Of a DNA stretch of 64,000 bases, positions 61,916-64,000 are shown one piece after another (position 1 is the stretch's first letter; every line of letters starts with the position of its first letter). The notes beneath the pieces are model-generated. The model was not told the origin of the DNA. It saw only the letters and a program-made list of their open reading frames with translations, and ran no database searches. Where the stretch lies: assembly GCA_034638255.1 (NCBI GenBank), contig JAWPGT010000045.1, positions 124,001 through 188,000 on the forward strand. The letters are read 5' to 3'. The stretch is from Coprinus comatus (Eukaryota > Basidiomycota > Agaricomycetes > Agaricales > Agaricaceae). The position numbers and the translations under genes were made by a program.

Positions 61916-63754
61916 TATTGAGGCACGCGAGTTTGAAGCTGAGGGTGACGAACAAGAACTACATGTAGATCATCTCTACCCCGAAGACAGCCAGAGATTT
62001 CCCTTCGAAAAGAACACCACTAAAGGTTGTGATACTCGAGCACAACTGGCATCCCACGCTGGTGCCACTATGGCTACGCAATATTGAAATCACTTACTCA
62101 CTGTACTAATTGTCGGAAAGAAAGCATGTTTCATCAAGTGGGATCGTTCTTTGGCTGTCGTCACTAGATCCTTTGACATAACCAAGGAACCTCTCCTGCT
62201 GTTTGAATTCTTCAAGCGTTTCCGACAACTCACTCCTACTCAACACGGGAGTAATCCCAATGTACAACCTGCAACAAAAAAGGAGGCTCAACTCGCTCAT
62301 GACCATTTGAAGAACATGGCTCCCGAACTTTGGCTAGGACTTGCAGGTCAGGAGTTCCTTAAGAATATTGACATTGCGACCCAACCATTTTTAAAACTCA
62401 ATTTCCAACATCACACATTCATTGTTCCTGCTCCTCACTGTAATGAACGGGGACTCTCTCCCTTTGGACGATGCTCTTGCTCATGCGCCGCCATACAACT
62501 CGACCTTGATGGTCAGCACCGAGTATGCTACATCAAAGATTCTTGGCATAATCCTCGTAGGATCTCCGAATCTGATATTTACACAAAGCTGGAGGATGCA
62601 GGTGTCAGCAATATTGCTGGGAAGATATGTGGTGGGGACTGGGGTGTATCGGCCATGGGAAACATGTTTATGTCTAAGAGATGGGTTCGGAAGGAAAGTA
62701 AATTGAATATATCTGATCTACAATTGAGCGTCCTTGTTCTTGACGTTGTTGGCCGTAGTTTGGTTGCATTTCACAAGGTATATGATCTTATTGGTGGATT
62801 GGCTGATGCAATACAAGGTATGTATTGATGATCATTGAAAGTTTTTCTACATACACTAAACTGACTTGAGTAGCGTATGAGGAAGCGTTGGCAAAAGCGC
62901 ATATTATGCACCGTGATATTAGTCCCAACAATATTCTTCTCGTTCCGAATGGTAGCAAGTCTTGGAAAGGTATACTCATTGATTGGGATCATGCTTTTGA
63001 AAAGGATGTGAAATCGGAAAATAGCCTTGCATGCCGCGCAGTGAGTTTCTCGATATCTAAAATATCCTCTTCTTCGTCTCTGACCAATGTCATGACACGA
63101 CATACCTAGGGAACTTGGCAATTCATGTCTATTTGGCTGCTCAAAAATGATCAAGCAAAACACACACCCTCAGATGACCGCGAATCGGCACTCCACGTTC
63201 TTTTGTGGATATGCCTTCGGTATCTAAAACATAATCTGAGTGCACAAAAGCTTGCCCGTTACCTCAATTCATTTGACTATTGTGTTGTATATGATGGGAC
63301 ACATATGGGTGGAGAATTAAAAAAGGAAATGTTATTTTGTTGGGGTGAAGCAGAACTTCCCATCAAATTCAATATCGAGCCGATCACAGATCTTCTACAA
63401 GATCTTGTTCAAGAATTCCGCAAACGCTACCTGCCTCTTAGTTTGAGGCCTTCCAATTATCAAGATTCCATTGCACAAACATTAGAGAATCCACATTGGC
63501 TTGTCAACACCCTCCGAGACACCCGCGAGAAACTTCCGGAACTGGAAAAGGGGGATTGGGTTGATAACATCAAAAACATCCTGAACAAGGGTCTGCGTGC
63601 AGCCTTATATCGAACATCTCATATGTACGATGCCTACACTCTGAAGAGTAGTGATCGTGAGAGAGTCACTCCTGCGAATACAATTGGGAGCTGTGGTAGT
63701 AACAATAGTGATCTGGAGCTACCATCCAAACGTGCTAGAACTAAAACTAATTAA

Positions 63755-64000
63755 TTATGTAGTCGTTACTGTACCAATATAGTTTGTAATTCTAGGTCCT
63801 AAAATATGTGCCAGCATCCTTTGAATGTTGTCATTTAATACCCACTGGTGGTTTGAGAAGCTTGGATCATGATTCTTAAAAATGAGGTGATTTTAATGGT
63901 ACATAGAAACGGTTTTTTCAGCTCTTGCTTCTGTTCGTTAGAAACACATCGACATTGAATCGGTACTTTCAAAGCAAAAAAAAAGTCTCCTAAGAAAAGG
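63755..64000. other. 3' flank of FunK1
   Basis: AT-rich DNA to the window edge; an A-run near 63976-63984. No gene seen. Confidence 0.4.

Larger units (their letters stand above)
59153..63754 (+). pseudogene. FunK1 fungal-type protein kinase gene, split by an insertion
   Basis: FunK1 kinases are an expanded, mostly unstudied family of multicellular basidiomycetes. The N-terminal part (59153-59917) has HKFFDAFMPWN and an in-frame 54-base intron at 59471-59524. The gene then stops being FunK1 at a TA and resumes after 61915 in the same frame with EARE and DTRAQLASHAGATMATQY. A TGA at 62085-62087 stands where relatives have Arg (CGA to TGA). The rest is well kept: KKACFIKWDRSLAVVTRSFD, the Cys-rich GRCSCSCAA region, catalytic loop MHRDISPNNILL (about 62910), LIDWDHAF (the DFG equivalent, about 62975) and GTWQFMS over the last intron (about 63047-63109). 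It ends SKRARTKTN, stop 63752-63754. An internal start downstream could still yield a kinase-domain protein. Confidence 0.82.

Overview
This window reads as nuclear DNA of a mushroom-forming basidiomycete (Agaricomycetes). Genes are split by many 48-65 base GT-AG introns. The gene set is typical of that class: a FunK1-type fungal kinase, an unspecific peroxygenase of the long type, an aryl-alcohol-oxidase-like GMC enzyme, M36 fungalysins, F-box families with N-terminal coiled coils, and a pogo-like transposon. Nothing prokaryotic, no CRISPR array and no RNA gene was found by eye.

Layout. Positions 1-5462 (minus) hold one large gene, open at the left edge, that joins a cellular RNA-dependent RNA polymerase to a UPF1-like SF1 helicase. 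A small P-loop ATPase (5716-6385, plus) is divergent from it. An EZH2/KMT6-type H3K27 methyltransferase (6434-9345, minus) follows and is divergent from the GPN-loop GTPase GPN2 (9457-10671, plus) across 111 bases. So two silencing genes, one RNAi-type and one Polycomb-type, lie close together. Positions 11020-14866 carry two F-box-like genes on the minus strand, one with a single frameshift and one clearly decayed; an intact paralogue lies at 30816-32552. Two fungalysin copies (15659-18063, heavily broken; 23110-25766, one frameshift) flank the conserved genes HAP3/NF-YB (18273-18871) and EXO70 (19218-21598). Two short-chain dehydrogenases follow (26827-28055 broken; 28801-30123 intact). Then come the peroxygenase (33150-34564) and the GMC oxidase (35261-37605, one frameshift), both minus.

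From 38 to 54 kb the window is gene-poor. It holds long regulatory or untranslated DNA, a bZIP factor with a 24-glutamine run (41021-43681), an AT-hook protein (44499-46105), a poorly resolved hypothetical gene (48985-50889, minus) and a large Ser/Pro-rich disordered protein (51313-53709).

The right end is a graveyard of nested insertions that can be resolved to the base. A RecQ fragment with only the zinc/RQC part (54186-55563) is followed by a pogo/Fot1-like DNA transposon with TIRs and a TA duplication (55635-59105). Its transposase gene is split by a 471-base solo LTR with a CTAGG duplication (56513-56983). Immediately downstream, a FunK1 kinase gene (59153-63754) is split by a 1,997-base TIR element with a TA duplication (59919-61915). 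That element carries a tandem array of 91-base exon-like units, each bounded by splice-like GT/AG sites.

A recurring theme is local gene duplication with one copy decaying (fungalysin, SDR, F-box). Single-base frameshifts occur only in accessory genes, while every conserved single-copy gene here is open. That pattern fits real decay, but raw-read confirmation is needed to exclude assembly indels.
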